A stretch of 64,000 bases of DNA from positions 2,108,001-2,172,000 of the forward strand of contig NZ_CP091139.2 of the NCBI RefSeq assembly GCF_021582895.2. Direction: 5' to 3'. The position numbers and the translations under genes are program-made. Of this stretch, positions 1-11,966 are shown piece by piece (within the stretch, counting starts at the first letter, position 1; each line of letters begins with the position of its first letter). The stretch is from Microbacterium elymi (lineage in GTDB: Bacteria; Actinomycetota; Actinomycetes; Actinomycetales; Microbacteriaceae). The notes beneath the pieces were generated by a model, which ran no database searches, was not told the DNA's origin, and worked only from the letters and a program-made list of their open reading frames with translations.

Positions 1-1051
1 GACCCGGAACGACGCCTCGTGCGCATCGGTCCGGGGGCGCGGTGGACGTCGGTGGCCTCCGCCCTCGGCGAGCACGGCTGGGCGCTCAGCTCGGGCGACT
101 ACGGCGCGGTCGGGGTCGGAGGCCTGGCCACCGCCGGCGGCATCGGCTGGCTCGCCCGCGAGCACGGCCTGACCATCGACCACGTGCGCGCGGTCGAGAT
201 GGTGCTGGCCGACGGCACCGTCACGCGGGTGGACGCGGCATCCGACCCCGAGCTGTTCTGGGCGATGCGCGGAGCGGGAGCCAACATGGGCATCGTCACG
301 TCGTTCGAGTTCGAAGTCGACGAGGTCGGCCCGCTCGGGTTCGCCCGGCTGGCGTTCGACGCGTCCGAGACCGCGCAGTTCCTCGTCGACTGGGGCCGGA
401 TCGTGCAGGCCTCCCCGCGCGAGGTCACCAGCTTCCTCATCCTCGGCGCCGCCCGGGCCGGCCGGCCCGCGGTCGCGAACGTGATGGTCGCCGTCGACCG
501 CGGCGACCCGGACGAGATCATCGAACTGCTGCAAGCCCTTCGCGCAGCTCGGCCCGCTGCTGGACCAGCAGGTGCAAGCTCACCTCGTATGCGCAGATCA
601 TGGCGAACGCCGACATCGGGCCGCAAGCGCGGGGCGGGCGAGCCGCTGGCCCGGTCCGCCCAGCTCGACGAGATCACGCCGGAGTTCGCCGCGGCGGCGG
701 TCGGGATGCTGGAGGCCGGGGGGTCCTACTTCTTCCAGATCCGCTCGGTCGGCGGGGCCGTGGCCGACGTGCCGGAGGACGCCACCGCCTACGCCCACCG
801 CGCCGCGAACTTCTCCGTCGTGGGATTCGGTGCGCATCCGCGCCGATTCGCCGAGGCATGGAGCGTGCTCGCCGCGCATTCGCGCGGGGTCTACCTGAGC
901 TTCGACAGCTCCCTGCGCCCGGAGCGCATCGCCGAGGCGTTCCCGCCCGCGACCCTGGATCGGCTTGCAGAACATCAAGCGCCGCGTCGACCCGGACGGG
1001 CTGTTCGCGGACAACTTCGCGATCCCGCTGCCGGAGGCCGTCGCCGGCTGA
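1..1051 (+). CDS. FAD-linked oxidase (BBE family), 3' part
   Basis: This is the C-terminal part of a flavin-dependent oxidase of the berberine-bridge/glucooligosaccharide oxidase type; its start lies before the window. The visible part holds the end of the FAD-binding domain (GVGGLATAGGIGWLAREHGL, then VEMVLADGTVTRVDAASDPE) and ends with the BBE tail (NIKRRVDPDGLFADNFAIP), which follows the flavin. Three extra bases at GCAAGC sites (531, 574, 623) scramble about 30 residues and then restore the frame; a fourth at 963 (GCTTGC) shifts the tail, so the true stop is TGA at 1049-1051. Substrate cannot be told. The family assignment is firm, the specific reaction is not. Confidence 0.85.
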
Positions 1052-1270
1052 CGGGCCGGCCGATGGGGATTAGTCCCCATCGAATTTTCAAGGAACCTCG
1101 CATAGTCTGCTGAAGTCGGCCCGTCGGCCGACACCAGTTGAACGATGTCCGTGTGCGCCCGCGCGGGCCGGGAAGCTCCGTTCCCGGGCCGGTGCGGACG
1201 CTCCGCGGCAGGATGTCGGTGTGCCCACCGGGCGGCCCCTGCGCGGAATCCCCGGAGGAGCCGATACCGC

Positions 1271-4200
1271 ATGAGGATCTCTGCGTGGCTGCGCGCGCGC
1301 CCGCGAACCCTCGCCGCCGGAGCGATCGTGACCGCCGGCGCGGTCGCGATCACCACCCTCGCGTTCGTGTATCAGGGCAACCCCACCGCCGAGCTCGACC
1401 TCAACGACGGCAGCGTGTGGGTCACCAAGCAGTCCAGCCTCATGGTCGGCCACTTCAACCACGAGTCCGCCGTGCTCGACGGGGGACTGCGCACCGCGAG
1501 CGATCACTACGACATCCTCCAATCCCCCCAGGCCGTGCTCATGCACGACGAGGCGGGCAACGCCGTCTCGACGGTCGACCCGGCCACGGTCGCCCTCACC
1601 GGCTCGACGAACGTGCCCAGCGGGGCGCAGGTGCTCCTCGGCGCGAAGACCGTCGCGATCCTGGACGCGACCAAGGGTTCGCTGTGGGTCCTGCCGGCGG
1701 CCGCGATCGGCGGGTTCAAGGCGGCCAGCGTGAAGCCGACGGCCCGGCTCGGCGCCGGGGCGGCGGCCACGGTCGCCGTCGACGGCACGGTCTATGCGGT
1801 CTCGCCCACCAAGAAGACCCTGACGACCGTCCGGGTCGACGCCCAGGGTGCGCCCGTCGAGCCGGAGAGCCGGCAGCTGGACGGCCTGGGCAGGAACGCC
1901 CAGGTCTCGATCACCGCGGTCGGGCAGACGCCGGTCGTGCTCGACGCCGCCACCGGCACCGTGATCGACGGGTCCGGACTGGATGAGAAGCTCCCCGATG
2001 CGGCCGGAGCGGTGCTGCAGCAGGCCTCGCCGGCCGACGACGCGGTCACGGTCGCGACCGCCGGCGCACTGCTGCGGGTGCCGCTGGACGGGTCGAAGCC
2101 GACGGTGCGGGATGCCGGGGGCACGGGCACTCCCGCAGCCCCGGTCTGGCTGAACGGCTGCGCCTACGGCGCCTGGGCCGGCTCGGCGCGCTTCCTCCGC
2201 GACTGCATCGGCGACGCCGACGATCTGACCACCCAGATCCCCGGAATCGCCAAGACGGCGCAAGCTGACGTTCCGGCAGAACCGCGACATCGTGGTGCTC
2301 AACGACATCATCGGCGGCAGCGCCTGGATGGCCAGCGACAGCCTGCAGCAGGTGGACAACTGGGACGACCTCACCCCGCCGAAGGGCGAGACCGAGGACA
2401 ACGAGGAGAAGGTCACCGAAGACACCATCCAGTCCACCCTCCCCAAGCGCACGGCGAAGAACACCCCGCCGATCGCGAACCCGGACAGCTACGGCGTGCG
2501 CCCCGGCCGGACCACGATCCTGCCCGTGCTGGAGAACGACACGGATGCCGACGGCGACGTGCTCACGGTGAGCGTGCCCAAGGGCGATCCGTCGCTGGGC
2601 ACGCTGCAGAGCATCAACAACGGCTCGGGCCTGCAGATCGCCGTCCCGGACGACGCCACCGGCACCGGCACGTTCACGTATCAGGTCGACGACGGGCGCG
2701 GCGGCAAGGCCGATGCCACCGTGACGCTGAAGGTGCATCCGTGGGACGACCCGGACCAGGCGCCCAAGCAGACCCGGGTGACCTCGCTCACGGTCGAGGC
2801 CGGCGGGGTGCTCACCTACAACGTGCTGCCCGACTGGCGTGATCCCGACGGCGACGACGTCTACCTCAGCGGCGCCGAGCCGGCGCCCGGCGACGAGGTG
2901 GAGACCACCAACGACGGCCAGATCACGTATCGATCGGTGTCCGGCACCCTCGGCCGCAAGGACGTGAAGATCTACGTCTCGGACGGCACGAAGACCACCG
3001 AGGGCACGGTCCGGCTGGACGTGCGCCCGCGCGGTGCGACCGAGCCGGTCGCCACGGCCGACCACGTCGTGACCCACGTCGACCAGACGGTGACGGTGTC
3101 GCCGCTGAGCAACGACTACAGCGCGAGCCGGCAGGAGCTGCGCCTGACCCGCGTCGACAAGGTGTCCGGCGCCACCGTGACCCCGTCCTTCGCCGACCGC
3201 ACGTTCACCTTCCGGTCGCCGACGGCCGGCACCTACTACGTTCCCTACCTGATCGCCACCGGCACGGCCACCGCCGAGGGCGTGGTCCGGGTGGACGTGA
3301 AGGAGCCCGAGGACGAGAACCTCCCGCCGGTCGCGGTGCGCGACGTCGCGCTGCTGCCCACCGGCGGCGACACGCTGGTCAACGTGCTCGCGAACGACTC
3401 CGATCCGGCCGGCGGCATCCTCGTGGTCCAGTCGGTCTCGGTGCCGCAGGATGCCGGCATCTCGGTCGCCGTCCTGAACCACGAGACGCTGCGGGTGGGC
3501 GATCAGGGCTCGCTCGCCCAGCAGGTGGTCATCGACTACACCGTCTCCAACGGCACACAGAGCGCGAACGGCCAGGTCGTGGTGATCCCGGTGGCCGCGG
3601 CATCCACCATCCGTCCCCCGGTCGCCGACGACGACCAGGCGGTCGTGCGCGCCGGCGACGTCGTGACGATCCCGGTGCTGGACAACGACTCGGACCCGAA
3701 CGGCGGCACGCTGCACGTCGCCCCCGACCTGGTGCCGCCGCTGGTGGACCCGAAGGACGGCGAGGCGTTCGTCTCGCAGGACACCGTCCGGTTCCGCGCC
3801 GGCGGCAAGGCCGGCACCGCCTACGTGACGTACGAGGCCGTGAACGACAGCGGGCAGAAGGATGCCGGCTACGTCACGATCCAGATCCTGCCGGTGGACG
3901 CCAAATCGAACCAGGCTCCGCGGCCGAAGGATGTCACGGCCCGCGTGCTCAGCGGGTCGCAGGTGCGCATCCAGATCCCGTTGGACGGCATCGACCCGGA
4001 CGGCGACTCGGTGCAAGCTGGTGGGAATCGCCTCGGCGCCCGGCAAGGGCCGGATCGACGACGTCGGTGCCGACTACATCGACTATCAGGCGATCGGCGA
4101 CGGCGGCGTCGACTCGTTCACCTACCGGGTGCGCGACCGGCTCGGCAAGGAGGGTCTGGCGACGATCCGGGTGGGCATCGCCCCGGCCGCGGCCGAGAAC

Positions 4201-7200
4201 CAGCCCCCGTACGCCATCAAGGACACCGTCGTGATGCGGCCCGGCCGTTCGGTCGCCGTCCCCGTGCTGACCAACGACTCCGACCCCGAGGGCGACCGGG
4301 TGGGGCTGGTCGCCGACGGACTGATCCTGCCCGACGTGCCGGGCCTGTCGGCCGAGGTGCTCGGCGACCGGGTCGTGGTCACGGCCCCGGACGAGCCGGT
4401 CGAGACCAGCCTGCAGTACACGATCCAGGACACGAACGGCGCGACCGCGGTGGGCGTGCTGCAGATCTCGGTGCGCACGGACGTCCCGCTGCGCCCGGTC
4501 GCCCGCGACGACCGCGTGCAAGCCCGAGGACATCAAGGACGGTTCGGTCACGCTCAACGTCCTCGACAACGACGAGGACCCCGACGGCACGATCGAGGCG
4601 CTGGACGTGTCGGTGGCGGGTGAGACCGCGCAGGTGCTCTCCGGCGGCAGGGTGAAGATCGCCGTCGGCGACGATGACCAGCTGCTCACGTACACCGTCA
4701 CCGACCAGGACGGGCTGACGGCATCCGCCTTCATCCACGTGCCGTCGCTGACCTCGCTGCCGCCGTCGCTGATGGCCGCCGAGGGCATCACCGTCAAGAG
4801 CGGCGAGACGGTCGAGCTGCCGCTGAACGAGTACGTGCGGGTCTCGCGCGGTGGGGGCGCGGTGATCACCGAGGCCGAGAAGGTCACCGCGATCCACGGT
4901 GACGGCGCCGACCTCGTGAAGGATCAGCACACGCTGGTGTACACGTCCGCCAGCCGGTACGCCGGACCGGACGCGCTCACGTTCGAGGTCACCGACGGCA
5001 CCGGGCCGGACGATGTGAACGGGCACAAGGCCACCCTCGTGCTGCCGATCACGGTGACCCCTCCGGACAACGTGCAAGCCGACGTTCACCAACGGCCAGA
5101 TGAAGGTCGCGCCCGGCGAGGATGCGGTCGGCCTGAACCTGCGGGCGCTGACGAAGGATCTGGATGCCGGCGACCTCACGGGCATGAGCTACCGCATCAC
5201 CGGGGGCGCCGCGGGCGGGCTGACGGCCACGATCGACGGGCAGACGCTGAAGGTGGCGGCGGATGCCTCCACCCCGAAGGGCACGCGGGCGCGCATCGGC
5301 CTGGAGATCTCGGACGGCCACACCAAGCCGGTCGCCGGATCCGTCGCGGTCGAGGTGACGGCATCCACCCGTCCGCTGCCCACGGCCAACGACGACGTGA
5401 TCGATGAGGCCGACCAGGGCAAGACGATCCGCGTCGACGTGCTCGACAACGACTTCAACCCGTTCCCGGACAAGCCGCTGAAGATCACGACCGCGGTCAC
5501 CGAGGCCGGCTCCGGCGGCGTCGAGGTCGCCGGTGACCACCTGCAGATCACCCCGAGCGCCGACTTCGTGGGCCGGATGACGGTGCGCTACCGCATCCAG
5601 GACGCCACCGGCGACCCCGACCGCGAGGTCGAGGGGCACGTCATCGTCACGGTCCAGGGTGTGCCCGCGGCCCCCGGCAAGCCCACCGTGTCGAGCGTGC
5701 AGGACCGCACCGTGGTGCTGTCCTGGGCGCCGCCCGTCGACAACGGCGCGCCCATCACCGGGTACACCGTGACCGCCGTCGGCGGCGGGTACAGCAAGGC
5801 GTGCCAGGCCACCACCTGCACGTTGAACGGGCTGACGAACAACGTCGAGTACAACTTCACCGTCGTCGCCACCAACCGGGTCGGCCCGTCGCCGGCCTCG
5901 CCCGCGTCCGAGACGGCACGTCCGGATGCCCGCCCCGACACGCCCCAGGCGCCCAAGCTCGTCTTCGGCGACAGCAGCCTGAAGGTCTCGTGGGTCACAC
6001 CGCCCACGCCGGGTTCGCCGGTCGAGTCGTTCAACCTGGAGATCTCGCCGGCCCCGCCGTCGGGCATCGCCCAGAAGACCAAGGTCAGCGGCAACTCGAT
6101 GACGTGGGACGGGCTGGAGAACGGCGTCGCCTACCAGGTGCGCGTGCAGGCGGTGAACCGTGCGCCCGAGCCGTCGAGCTGGAGCTCCTGGTCGGCGACC
6201 GAGATCCCGGCGAAGGCGCCGAACGCGCCCAGCAAGCCGACCACGTCGATGATGTCGCCGGTGGGATCGCAGGCGCAGATGAAGGTGTCGTGGAACGCGC
6301 CCAACGACAACGGCGACGCGGTGTCCAGCTACCAGCTCGCGGTCATGCGCGGGTCCTCCACGCTGCGCACCGTCACCGTCGGCGGCGGCACGACATCGCA
6401 GGCGGTCACCGTCGACACCTCGACGACCGACTACGTGTACAAGGTGCGCGCCGAGAACAAGGCCGGCTGGGGCGCGTGGAGCCCGGTGTCGGATGCCAGG
6501 CGCGGTGTCGTCGCGCCGGGCGCGCCGGGCACGCCGACGGCCACCGCCGGCGACCAGAAGATCACGGTCAGCTACGCCGCCGCCGAGGGCAACGGCGCGA
6601 CCAGCAGCGAGATCCGATACCAGTACAGCCTCAACGGCGGTGCCTGGGCCGGCAGCTGGACGGGCACGAAGAACACCGTCACGGGCCTCAGCAACGGCAC
6701 GACGTACAAGGTGCGCGTGCGGGCGGTCTCCACCGTCGACGGCGCGAGCTACACGGGTGCGGCCTCCGGCTCCTCCACCGGCGCCAAGCCCTACGGCGTG
6801 CCCGGCACGCCCGGGGCCAGTGCATCGGCGAACGGACAGAAGATCACCTACAGCTGGTCGCCGGGATCGGCCAACGGCGACGCCGTCGACCAGACCCGCA
6901 TTCGCATCGACGGCGGCGGCTGGCAGACGAAGTCATCGAGCGGATCGACGTCCGACACGTACGGCTACTCCCAGACGCACAAGATCGAGGTGCAGGCGCA
7001 CAACTCGGCCGGCTGGGGATCGATCGGATCGGCCAGCGCGAGGACGGCGGATCCGCCGAATCCGACCGCCGTCGTCTCGCGCGGCACTCCCCACAAGGTG
7101 TCCGGCATGTGCACGACGTCGACGTGCTCCTTCTTCAAGGTGACGGTGTCGCACTTCGACGCCGGCAGTCACACGGTGTACTGCAACGCCACCGGCCCGA

Positions 7201-7343
7201 ACGGCGGCACCCCGTTCACGGGAGGCTCCCGCTACGACTTCCCGGCGAACGGCTCGATCGAGCTGGGCTGCTACTTCGGCGACCCGGGCTCGCAGGTCTG
7301 GGTGACCATCGACGGCAAGGACTATCAGAGATCCACGTGGTAG
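1271..7343 (+). CDS. Giant membrane-anchored Ig-like/FN3 surface protein
   Basis: After correction this is about 2022 residues. An N-terminal signal anchor (roughly residues 14-34) is followed by a region of short beta-rich repeats (35-345), then a series of Big_9/cadherin-like modules (about 400-1460) marked by [12 protein letters not shown] motifs, five fibronectin type III domains (about 1465-1925) and a short Cys-containing C-terminus ([15 protein letters not shown]) that may form disulfides. It probably projects from the membrane through the wall as a stalk or adhesin. It heads the MoxR/DUF58/kinase cassette, with MoxR starting 28 bases downstream. Four +1 indels, all at GCAAGC (2260, 4013, 4518, 5074), split it into five reading-frame segments. 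ATG at 1271 gives the anchor directly. Ligand unknown. Confidence 0.88.
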
Positions 7344-7371
7344 CGCGGGTCGCAGAAGGACGGATATCGAG

Positions 7372-8342
7372 ATGACAATGACACCGGAACAGGCCGCCTG
7401 GTTCCAGGGCACCTTCGCCCGCCTGGTCGACAACGTCGACCAGGCGCTGATGGGCAAGCGCGAGGTGGTCGCGCTCGTGCTGTCGGCGATGCTCGCCGAA
7501 GGCCACGTGCTGCTGGAGGACGCGCCCGGAACCGGCAAGACGAGCCTGGCCAAGGCGCTGGCCGCCACCGTCCAGGGCACGTCCAGTCGCATCCAGTTCA
7601 CGCCCGACCTGCTGCCGTCGGATGTGACCGGGGTCACCATCTACGACCAGAACACCCGCACCTTCGAGTTCCACCGGGGACCGGTGTTCGCCTCCATCGT
7701 GCTGGCCGACGAGATCAACCGCGCCTCGCCGAAGACGCAGTCCGCGCTGCTGGAGGTGATGGAGGAGTCGCGGGTCACCGTCGACGGCCAGCCGCACGAG
7801 GTGGGTCGGCCGTTCCTGGTCATCGCCACCCAGAACCCGATCGAGCAGGCCGGCACGTACAAGCTGCCGAAGCGCAGCTGGACCGCTTCCTGATCAAGAC
7901 CTCGATCGGCTACCCCGACCTGGCCGTGGCCGAGCGCATCCTCGCCGGATCCGCCGACCGCAACCCGTCGGCGCACCTGCAGGCGATCATCACCACCGGT
8001 GCCGTGGCCGACATGGCGGACCTCGCCGCCACCGTGCACGTCGAGACCGCGGTGCTGCGCTACGCCGCACAGCTGTCCGAGGCGACCCGGAACGACGAGT
8101 CGACCCGGGTGGGCGTCTCGGTGCGCGGGTCGCTGTCGATGGTGCGGATGGCCAAGGTGTGGGCGGCCGGCCAGGGCCGGCACTACGTCATCCCCGAGGA
8201 CATCAAGACGCTCGCCGGAGCGGTGTGGACGCACCGGCTCGTGCTCGACCCCGAGGCCGAGTTCTCCGGCGTGACCGCCGACACCGTCATCGCCCGCGTC
8301 CTGGACGGCGTCGCCGCACCGCAGGCGAGGTCCGTGGCCTGA
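7372..8342 (+). CDS. MoxR-type AAA+ ATPase
   Basis: An AAA+ ATPase of the MoxR/RavA class, about 323 residues, thought to act as a chaperone for assembly of metalloenzyme or surface complexes with partner DUF58/VWA proteins. Walker A ([14 protein letters not shown]) and Walker B ([18 protein letters not shown]) are intact. A single missing base near 7868 breaks the frame inside the family motif [21 protein letters not shown]; restoring one G or C there rejoins both halves. An AAGGACGG ribosome site precedes ATG 7372, and the TGA overlaps the ATG of the DUF58 gene, so the two are translationally coupled. Confidence 0.92.
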
Positions 8343-9597
8343 TGACCTCGTCGACGATCAGCGCACCGGCGACCGATGAGCGGTCGCCGTGGCAGGATGC
8401 CGCGGCCCGCGCCGGCACCGCGATGCTCCGCGGTGCGCGGGCAGCGGCCCGCGTCATCCGCCCCATCACCTGGGTGCTGATCGCCGTCACCGTCGCGCTG
8501 TGGATCGGCGGCGAGACGATGGGCTGGTCCGAGATGGTCGTGGCCGCTGTCGTGCTCACGGTCATCCTCGCACTGTGCGCACTGCTGCTCATCGGCCGCA
8601 CCGCCTACGACGTCGACCTCGATCTGACGCGGACCCGCGTGGTCGTCGGCGAGCGCGCCGTCGGCGCACTGACCCTTTCGAACCCGTCCGGTCGCGCCAT
8701 CCTGCCGTCCCGCGTGGTGCTGCCGGTCGGCGCGGGCCGCGGGGTGTTCGCCGTGCAGCGGCTCGCCCCGGGCCAGTCGGTCGAGGAGCTGTTCGCCATC
8801 CCCACCCGCCGGCGCGGGGTGCTCCCGATCGGCCCGGTCAGCGTCGTGCGCGGCGACCCGATCGGGCTGTTCGAGCGCGTGCACCGCAAGGACGAGCCGG
8901 TCGATCTCTATGTGCACCCGAAGACGATCGCGTTCGACGGGCAGACGCTCGGGTTCATGCGCGACCTGGAGGGGCTGCCGGCCTCCGATCTGTCGCCCGA
9001 CGACGTGTCGTTCCACGCGCTGCGCGAGTACCAGGCCGGGGACGATCTGCGGCACGTGCACTGGCGCTCCACGGCGCGCACCGGCGACCTCATGGTCCGC
9101 CAGTACGAAGAGACCCGCCGGTCGCACTTCGTCATCGCGCTGTCCACGGTGCCGGGCGACTTCCGCACACCGCAGGAGTTCGAGCTGGCGATCTCGGTGG
9201 CGGGCTCGCTCGGCCTGCGCGCGCTGCGCGACTCGCGCCGGGTGGATGTGCACGTGCCGGGGCGCACGCTGCCGGCCTCCAGCGGCAAGCGGTTCCTCGA
9301 TTCCCTGGCCGCGCTCGAGCAATCCCGCACCAGGCACGGGCGGATCGAGGACCTCGCCGGCGCGGTCGCGGCCGCCGTCCCGCTCGCGTCGATCGTCGTG
9401 CTGGTGTGCGGATCGACGGTGGATGCCTGCGCGCCTGCGGCTCGCCTGCTCACGACTGCCGTACGGCGCCCGGGTGCTGGCCATCCGCGCCGAAGCCGGC
9501 GTGGCGCCCACGATGCGGCGGATCGGCGAGGCGTCGGTGGTGACGGTGGGCGCACTGGACGAGCTTGCCCCTGGCCCTGCGGAAGGTGCTGTCGTGA
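8342..9597 (+). CDS. DUF58 domain protein
   Basis: A membrane protein of about 417 residues with two N-terminal transmembrane segments (about 40-90) and a cytoplasmic DUF58/VWA-like region. The family signature REYQAGDDLRHVHWRSTAR is clear at about residue 225-250. DUF58 proteins are nearly always encoded next to MoxR ATPases and transglutaminase-like proteins, as here, and probably form a complex with them. Two +1 indels near the end (GCCTGC at 9433, GCTTGC at 9563) must be removed to reach the natural stop TGA 9595-9597, which overlaps the next GTG start. Precise role unknown. Confidence 0.88.
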
Positions 9598-11966
9598 CGG
9601 TCTCGCTGCCGACCCGGCGCTGGGTCCTGGACCTGTCCGGGATCGCCCTGCTGCTCCTGGTCCCGATCATCGGCTTCTGGCCCACGTTCGGCGGACCGTC
9701 GTACCTGCTGCCGGCGCTCGGCGGTCTCGTGCTCGGGCTGGGGGTCGCCGCGCTCGGCGCCCGTCTGGGCTGGGGCATCCTGATCGTGGCGGCCGCGACC
9801 ATCGGCGTCTACTTCGTCTTCGGCTCGGCGCTGGCGGTGCCGCACAGCGCTCTGCTCGGGTTCGTGCCCACCCTCGACTCGCTGCGCGCGCTGGCGGCCG
9901 GGGTCATCACGTCGTGGAAGGACGTCGTCACCACGGTCGCCCCGCTGACGGTGGCCGACGGTTTCGGGATCATGCCGTTCCTGCTCGTGCTGGTCGCCGC
10001 GGTGCTGGCCGGCAGCCTCGCGCTTGCGCCGCCGGCCCGCCTGGGCGCTTGCCCGGCCGGGGCGTGCCTCATCGTGCAGATCGCGCTGGGCACCTCGAGC
10101 CCGGCCGCCCCGATCGTGCAGGGCATCGTGTTCGCCGTCGTCGCGGTCGGCTGGCTCGCCCTCCGGCAGGCATGGGCGCCGGCTGAGACCGTGGTCTCGC
10201 TGGGCGAGACCGGGCAGGCCACGCGCTCCGGCACGCGCCGCCGACTGGCCACCAGCGCCGGGATCATCGTGCTGGCCGTGGTCGCCGGGGTCGTCACCAG
10301 CGGGTTCGCCGCTCCGGCGGCGCCGCGGTACGTCCTGCGGGATGTCGTCATCCCGCCGTTCGACATCCACGACTACGCCAGCCCGCTGCAGTCATTCCGC
10401 AAGTACGTTCGCGACGACCGCGAGAAGACCCTGTTCACCGTCGACGGGCTGCCGGGGAGCGCCCGCGTCCGGCTCGCCGTGATGGACGCGTACAGCGGCA
10501 CCGTCTACAACGTGTCCGACACCGGGTTCGGCTCGTCCAGCGCGTTCTCGCCGGTGCGCGCGAACATGTCCGCCGCCGCGACCGGCACGCCCGCGGACGT
10601 GCATGTGGAGATCGGCGCGTTGGACGGCGTCTGGCTGCCCGAGGTCGGCGCCGTGCAGTCGGTCACGTTCACCGGCGCCCGCGCCGAGGATCTGGGCCGG
10701 TCCGCGCTGTACAACGAGGCCACCTCGACCGGCCTGGTCACCGCGAGCCTGCAGAAGGGCGACGAGTACGATCTGCAGACGGTGGTCGCCGACCAGCCCA
10801 CCGACAAGGCGCTGGCCAAGGTGCCGTTCGTGCCGGTGAAGATCCCCACGCAGGAGGGCGTCCCGGAGTCGTTCGCGGCGATCGCGGCCAAGGCGACGGC
10901 GGACGCCAGCACGCCCATCGAGCAGGTGCGCAAGCTGCAGAAGTACCTGGCCGACGGCGGGTTCTTCAGCCACGGGCTCGAGGGCGAGGTGCGGTCGCTG
11001 GCCGGTCACGGGGCCGCGCGCATCTCGGCGCTGCTCGGCTCGCAGCAGATGGTCGGCGACGACGAGCAGTACGCGGCGGCGATGGCGCTGCTGGCCGGCG
11101 AGCTCGGCATTCCGGCGCGGGTCGTGATGGGCTTCTACCCGGGGGAGGATGCCGCGTCCGCCACGACGTTCTCGGCCACCGGGGACGACCTGCACGCCTG
11201 GGTGGAGGTGCCGTTCGCCGGCGTCGGCTGGGTCGCGTTCGACCCGACGCCGCCCAAGGACCACGTGCCCACAGACCAGGCCACGAAGCCCAAGTCGAAG
11301 CCCAAGCCGCAGGTCCTCCAGCCGCCGCCGCCCGAGCAGCAGCCGGCGGACGAGCCGCCGACGGTGCCGGCCGACCACGGCAAGAAGGACGACAAGAACC
11401 CGGCCGCCGGCATCCTCCTGGCCATCCTCGGCGCCGTCGGCATCGGTGCGGGCGTGCTCGCGCTCATCGCGTCGCCGTTCCTCGTGATCGGAGCGCTGAA
11501 GACCAGCCGCCGACGCAAGCGGCAGTTCGCCGAGCGCGCGTCCGACCGGATCAGCGGCGGCTGGGACGAGCTGATGGATCGGGCGGTCGACTACGGCACG
11601 CCGGTGCGCACCGGCGCGACCCGGAACGAGGATGCCGCGGCGGTGCGGACCGCGCTCGCCCAGCCGTCCGTCACGGTTCTCGCCGAGCACGCCGACGCGC
11701 AGGTGTGGGGGCCGGCCGACCCGACCGACCAGGACGTCGACCGGTTCTGGCAGCACGTCGACGAGATCGTGGGCGACATCGGCCGCTCCCACGGGTTCTG
11801 GCGGCGGGTGGGCGCCCGGCTCAACCTCCGCTCGCTGCCGCTCGGCACCCGACTGGAGCGGTGGCTTCCCACCCCGCGGACGCCGCGCCCGCGCGCAGAC
11901 CGTGCCGAGCACGGGCAGAATGGCACCGATGCGGACCAGCAGCGACCGCAGGAGGAGACCGCATGA
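9594..11966 (+). CDS. TgpA-like membrane protein with transglutaminase fold lacking catalytic Cys
   Basis: About 790 residues: a multi-spanning N-terminus (about residues 10-240), an extracytoplasmic transglutaminase-like domain (about 430-560), a Pro-rich linker, one more membrane span (about 605-630) and a cytoplasmic tail. In active relatives the motif is G-x-C-E-Q-Y; here it reads VGDDEQYAAAMALL (about 11060), with Asp where the nucleophilic Cys should be, although the His and Asp regions (DDLHAWVEV, AFDPTPP) remain. It is thus probably a non-catalytic scaffold. Residues around 10022-10065 read APPARLGACP, but the local frame suggests RRRPAWALLP: two GCTTGC sites here look like compensating indels. 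GTG start 9594 overlaps the preceding stop. Confidence 0.85.
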   Translation: MTVSLPTRRWVLDLSGIALLLLVPIIGFWPTFGGPSYLLPALGGLVLGLGVAALGARLGWGILIVAAATIGVYFVFGSALAVPHSALLGFVPTLDSLRALAAGVITSWKDVVTTVAPLTVADGFGIMPFLLVLVAAVLAGSLALAPPARLGACPAGACLIVQIALGTSSPAAPIVQGIVFAVVAVGWLALRQAWAPAETVVSLGETGQATRSGTRRRLATSAGIIVLAVVAGVVTSGFAAPAAPRYVLRDVVIPPFDIHDYASPLQSFRKYVRDDREKTLFTVDGLPGSARVRLAVMDAYSGTVYNVSDTGFGSSSAFSPVRANMSAAATGTPADVHVEIGALDGVWLPEVGAVQSVTFTGARAEDLGRSALYNEATSTGLVTASLQKGDEYDLQTVVADQPTDKALAKVPFVPVKIPTQEGVPESFAAIAAKATADASTPIEQVRKLQKYLADGGFFSHGLEGEVRSLAGHGAARISALLGSQQMVGDDEQYAAAMALLAGELGIPARVVMGFYPGEDAASATTFSATGDDLHAWVEVPFAGVGWVAFDPTPPKDHVPTDQATKPKSKPKPQVLQPPPPEQQPADEPPTVPADHGKKDDKNPAAGILLAILGAVGIGAGVLALIASPFLVIGALKTSRRRKRQFAERASDRISGGWDELMDRAVDYGTPVRTGATRNEDAAAVRTALAQPSVTVLAEHADAQVWGPADPTDQDVDRFWQHVDEIVGDIGRSHGFWRRVGARLNLRSLPLGTRLERWLPTPRTPRPRADRAEHGQNGTDADQQRPQEETA

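Noticed and set aside
1052..1270. Possible small gene or RNA between the oxidase and the stalk protein
   Set aside because: No start with a ribosome site and no stable structure stood out; it probably holds only the cassette's promoter.
2046..4046. Long open frame on the minus strand opposite the Ig-like protein
   Set aside because: It is rich in Arg, Val and His with no domain signs, and mirrors a high-GC gene on the other strand whose repeats and motifs are clear.
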